A stretch of DNA of 64,000 nt from Anaerolineae bacterium. GTDB taxonomy: Bacteria > Chloroflexota > Anaerolineae > Aggregatilineales > Phototrophicaceae. Of this stretch, positions 61,220 through 64,000 are shown piece after piece (within the stretch, counting starts at the first letter, position 1; each line of letters starts with the position of its first letter). A model generated the notes under the pieces. That model saw nothing but the letters and a program-made list of their open reading frames with translations. It was not told the DNA's origin and did not search any database. Position numbers and translations under genes: made by a program. The stretch is from NCBI GenBank assembly GCA_020849765.1, contig JADLAY010000034.1, positions 186,001 to 250,000 on the forward strand. The letters run 5' to 3'.

Positions 61220-62737
61220 CTAGCCGCCAAAGGCGATCCGAACGACCAGCGGCGTGATAAACGCTTCGATAAAAGCCGCCACGAACAGCCCTGGCAGCAG
61301 CACGCCGAGCCACAGTTTGATCGCGTCACCGAGCGCCTGCGTCCACGCCTGCCCCAGCGTCATGCCCTTCGGCAAGCGCGTGACGATGGCGCCTAATCTG
61401 AGCGCACAGGCGGTCGCCAGCACGATCACCGGGATCTCGACGACACCGTGCGTCAACACCGCCAGGAAAAACGGAAACGGGCTGTAGCCCGCCAGGATCA
61501 ACTGGCTGAAGAGATAGCCCAGCAGCACGTAGACGGCAGGGGTCAGCAAGAGTGCGCCGACGCCAAACGAGAAGACCGCCAGGATGGAGGCCGCCGCCAG
61601 AATGCGCCAGTTTTGCACGACGATAGCGAAAATGGCCGGGCGTTCGCCGAAGAAGAACTGGGCTGCTGTGCCCATTTCGGTCGATACGTTCCCCAGGGGT
61701 AGATTGGAAGGCAGATGAAGCTGCCAATCCGGCATCTGACCCAACACGTAGCCGGCACTGATGGCGACCAGGAAGACGAACACTGTCACGAGAATGGCCG
61801 AGCGCAGCCGTCTCACGCTCAGAGGGATGCCGCGGCGATACCACTCGCTCAGATTGCGCGCGCGAGTCCCCTGCTCATCGACCGCCAGCACCTGATGCCA
61901 GATCGTCTGGAACGTGCGCCTGAAATTGACCTGATCGATCGTGCGTCCAAGCAGCTCCTCACGGTTGAAGATGCTGTTGCCCACGCGCAGCAGCAGAATG
62001 ACGACGATCATCATGCCGACAATGATCGCCCACAGCGCACTGATACCCGACGGCGCCTCGGCATCCGGCGCCAGGAACATGATCGCGCTTTCGCCCTGGA
62101 TCAACATCGCGACGGGGATGACGATAAAGCTGGCGAGCAGATTGGCCGCACGCGTGCTGGTCGTCTGGCTGCTGACGACGACTGCCCCGGCCACCATCAC
62201 CAGCGCCTGCACCGTCGTCAGCGTGATGATCTGGATGACGAGTGCGGCGGGCGGGCGCCATTCAAGACCGCCAAAGATAAGACTGCCGAGATAGACGAGC
62301 ATGCCGCCATAGCTGGATAAGAGTGGCGGGATCATGGCGGCGAGCATCTTGCCGATGTAAAGCTCGGTGTTGGTCAACGGCGTGCTCAGGAGCGGTTCCA
62401 GGCTGCGCCGTTCTTTCTCGCCGACGAAGGTCTCCAGCGCGATCACCAACGAGATCGAGATCGGGAAGAAGCCGACGATCATGAGCAAGAACGGGATCGT
62501 GCGCTCGCCGATGATCTCCGCACCGTAATCGGCCACGTAATCGGTGAACTGCCCGGCGACGAACTGCGCCAGGAATGGGAACATGAAGGTCAGGATGATG
62601 AGCGGCGCGATGATGCGCCAATCGCGAAAGCTATCCCGCACCTCACGCTCGGTGATGAGCAGCGCGTTGGAGAGCGTACGCCGCCACGAAGATTCGGGCG
62701 CGCCCGCGCCGTTCAGCGGCTCAGCGATGGTCGCCAT
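61220..62737 (-). CDS. ABC-2 type permease fused to a SpoIIM-like domain
   Basis: 505 residues. Residues 20-270 are an ABC-2 permease (NatB-like): long amphipathic start, six helices, and GEKERRSLEPLLSTPLTNTE, the loop before helix 2 that contacts the ATPase. From about 305 to 500 is a second membrane module like SpoIIM/DUF95, with NWRILAAASILAVFSFGVGA and LTHGVVEIPVIVLATACALRLG. SpoIIM family proteins have linked cell-wall or membrane remodelling roles. The gene overlaps its ATPase gene by 17 bases. Substrate unknown. Confidence 0.82.
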   Translation of the reverse strand: MATIAEPLNGAGAPESSWRRTLSNALLITEREVRDSFRDWRIIAPLIILTFMFPFLAQFVAGQFTDYVADYGAEIIGERTIPFLLMIVGFFPISISLVIALETFVGEKERRSLEPLLSTPLTNTELYIGKMLAAMIPPLLSSYGGMLVYLGSLIFGGLEWRPPAALVIQIITLTTVQALVMVAGAVVVSSQTTSTRAANLLASFIVIPVAMLIQGESAIMFLAPDAEAPSGISALWAIIVGMMIVVILLLRVGNSIFNREELLGRTIDQVNFRRTFQTIWHQVLAVDEQGTRARNLSEWYRRGIPLSVRRLRSAILVTVFVFLVAISAGYVLGQMPDWQLHLPSNLPLGNVSTEMGTAAQFFFGERPAIFAIVVQNWRILAAASILAVFSFGVGALLLTPAVYVLLGYLFSQLILAGYSPFPFFLAVLTHGVVEIPVIVLATACALRLGAIVTRLPKGMTLGQAWTQALGDAIKLWLGVLLPGLFVAAFIEAFITPLVVRIAFGG

Positions 62738-63668
62738 TCATGGCCTCCTTCGTCTCGTCCTCGTGGATGATCTGCAGGTAGACCTCTTCCAATGTCCGCG
62801 ACATCGGCGCCAGCGTCAGGACTTGCAGGCCAAGCTCCGTCACGCGCTTGATCAGCGCCGGGTTGATGACCTTCGGCTCGTGCACACGATAGCGCAGCCA
62901 GTCTTTGCCGCTGTCCTCGACCTTGATCAGGTCGGCCACGTCGTTGGCCAGGCCGTTCATCTCGCCGACGATGCGTAGTTCCATCAGCGGGTCGCCATCG
63001 ATGCGCTGTGCCAGCGTCTCGAAGCTGCCTGCGGCGATGATGTGCCCGTGGCGAATGATGGCAATTTGATGGGCAAGCTCCTGCGCTTCCGCAAGATTGT
63101 GCGTGGTGATGAGGAATGCCCGCGAGTCACGCTGCAGCTCGATGACCGCATCGCGCACCAGGCGCGCCGACTGCGGGTCCATGGCCGAGGTCGGTTCGTC
63201 AAGCAAAAGCACGGGCGGGTTATGGAGCATGGCGCGCGTCAGGGCCAGCTTCTGCTTCATGCCCTTGCTGAATTCGCCCAGGCGTTTGGTCAGCGCGTCT
63301 TCCAGGCCGAAGCGCTCCATCAGCGACAAGGCGCGCCGTTTGCGTTCGTTGGAGTCGAGGCCGTAGACGCGGCCAAAGAAGTCGAGATATTCGAGCGCGC
63401 GCATCCGTTCATAGAGGCCGTGCTGCTCGGTCAGCACGCCGACGTGCGCACGCACCTGCTCCGGTTGGCGCGTTACATCATAACCGGCGACGCGCGCCCA
63501 ACCGGAGGTCGGCGCCAGAATCGACGTCAACATGCGGACGGTCGTCGTCTTCCCGGCGCCGTTCGGCCCCAGCAGGGCGAGGACAGTCCCGGCGGGGACG
63601 TTCAGGCTGACGGATTCGACGGCGAGGAAATCATCGTAGGTCTTGCAAAGCTCGAATGCTTCTATCAT
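62721..63668 (-). CDS. ABC transporter ATP-binding protein (NatA-like)
   Basis: 315 residues. Walker A GPNGAGKTTT, Q-loop region TEQHGLYERM, signature FSKGMKQKLALTRAM (LSGGQ variant), Walker B VLLLDEPTSAMDP, and His-loop TTHN. A C-terminal extension of about 90 residues is common in NatA-type exporters. It pairs with the permease-SpoIIM fusion, whose gene overlaps its end by 17 bases, and would power export or extraction of an unknown substrate. Confidence 0.93.
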   Translation of the reverse strand: MIEAFELCKTYDDFLAVESVSLNVPAGTVLALLGPNGAGKTTTVRMLTSILAPTSGWARVAGYDVTRQPEQVRAHVGVLTEQHGLYERMRALEYLDFFGRVYGLDSNERKRRALSLMERFGLEDALTKRLGEFSKGMKQKLALTRAMLHNPPVLLLDEPTSAMDPQSARLVRDAVIELQRDSRAFLITTHNLAEAQELAHQIAIIRHGHIIAAGSFETLAQRIDGDPLMELRIVGEMNGLANDVADLIKVEDSGKDWLRYRVHEPKVINPALIKRVTELGLQVLTLAPMSRTLEEVYLQIIHEDETKEAMNGDHR

Positions 63669-63770
63669 GCACGCACCTAATAATCATCCCCGGTAGATGC
63701 AGGCGCATCCCCCGATCAACCATTATCGCATGAGAAGCAAGTCGAACAGGTTAAGGAAGCGATGAGTCCG

Positions 63771-64000
63771 TTAGAACCGGTTCAGGGTCGGGTCGAGCGC
63801 GTCGCGCAAACCATCACCCAGCAGGTTGAATCCCAACACCGTGATCATGATCGCCAAACCGGGATAGAAAACGAGATGGGGTGAGGTGAAGACATAGTTG
63901 CGCGCCTCGCTGAGCATGGCGCCCCACTCGGGCGTGGGCGGCTGCGCGCCCAGCCCAAGGAAAGACAGCGCCGCCGCATCAAGGACGGCGGTGCCGATGC
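63771..64000 (-). CDS. Dpp/Opp-type ABC permease, C-terminal end only (partial)
   Basis: Partial: the last 75 or so codons, open to the right edge, stop TAA at 63771-63773. [19 protein letters not shown] is the canonical conserved segment of DppC/OppC-type permeases, and [17 protein letters not shown] is their usual C-terminus. This subunit imports di- or oligopeptides, nickel or related solutes with a partner permease and ATPases outside the window. Confidence 0.88.
   Translation of the reverse strand, partial: IGTAVLDAAALSFLGLGAQPPTPEWGAMLSEARNYVFTSPHLVFYPGLAIMITVLGFNLLGDGLRDALDPTLNRF

Noticed and set aside
1..64000. CRISPR arrays, insertion sequences, integrases, prophage genes
   Set aside because: I looked for repeat-spacer patterns, transposase motifs and terminal repeats and saw none.

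Overview
The window looks like a chromosomal segment of a GC-rich bacterium, most probably a Chloroflexota of the Anaerolineae or a related lineage. This rests on the mix of genes: an R3H/Ycf45-type ATPase, a class A penicillin-binding protein with a very long cytoplasmic arm, many glycosyltransferases, RNase Y, a sortase, a stomatin/NfeD pair, a GlpA-GlpB fusion and lipoproteins with Thr/Pro-rich stalks. The phylum is my inference; no rRNA is present to confirm it. I see no prophage, transposase, CRISPR array or plasmid function. Most long ORFs opposite the genes are GC-rich shadows.

Layout. 1-3.6 kb: 5' part of a bifunctional PBP (minus). 3.8-10.5 kb: flavin split-barrel protein, acetyltransferase-like protein overlapping an R3H ATPase, LysM lipoprotein, PIG-V-like mannosyltransferase and PAP2/haloperoxidase-like protein. 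10.5-17 kb: zinc-ribbon protein, tRNA-Cys, membrane protein and a first sugar-transfer block (GT4, GT9-GT26 fusion, LOG protein, heptose-7-P kinase with an alkyltransferase-like DNA-repair protein). 17-26.5 kb: SPFH/NfeD pair, M20 amidohydrolase, bL28, glycerate kinase and KDPG aldolase back to back, beta-propeller protein, FAD oxidoreductase, acyl-CoA dehydrogenase. 26.6-34.7 kb: homocysteine methyltransferase-MTHFR fusion, lytic transglycosylase, winged-helix protein, SDR protein, a possible structured RNA, recX, rny and sortase. 34.7-42.3 kb: P1B-4 metal ATPase, GlpA-GlpB fusion, tRNA-Gly, and a TetR gene divergent from a cytochrome P450 broken by one in-frame amber codon. 42.6-46.3 kb: two tandem ammonium transporters and a small membrane protein. 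46.3-51.3 kb: second glycan block on the minus strand (TPR, WecA/MraY-type, epimerase, two GT4). 51.5-64 kb: AT-richer lipoprotein, acyl-CoA dehydrogenase, CDF transporter, PHP-AlbA protein with a histone-H1-like tail, lone receiver, hsp20-lon operon, ABC ATPase with a permease-SpoIIM fusion, and the end of a Dpp/Opp-type permease.

The themes are envelope construction (PBP, lytic transglycosylase, sortase, two glycan blocks), protein quality control (hsp20-lon, SPFH/NfeD), RNA turnover (RNase Y) and central carbon/one-carbon metabolism. The items I would look at first are the PHP-AlbA-H1-like protein, the possible ncRNA ending just before recX, the GT9-GT26 and ABC permease-SpoIIM fusions, and the amber-interrupted P450.
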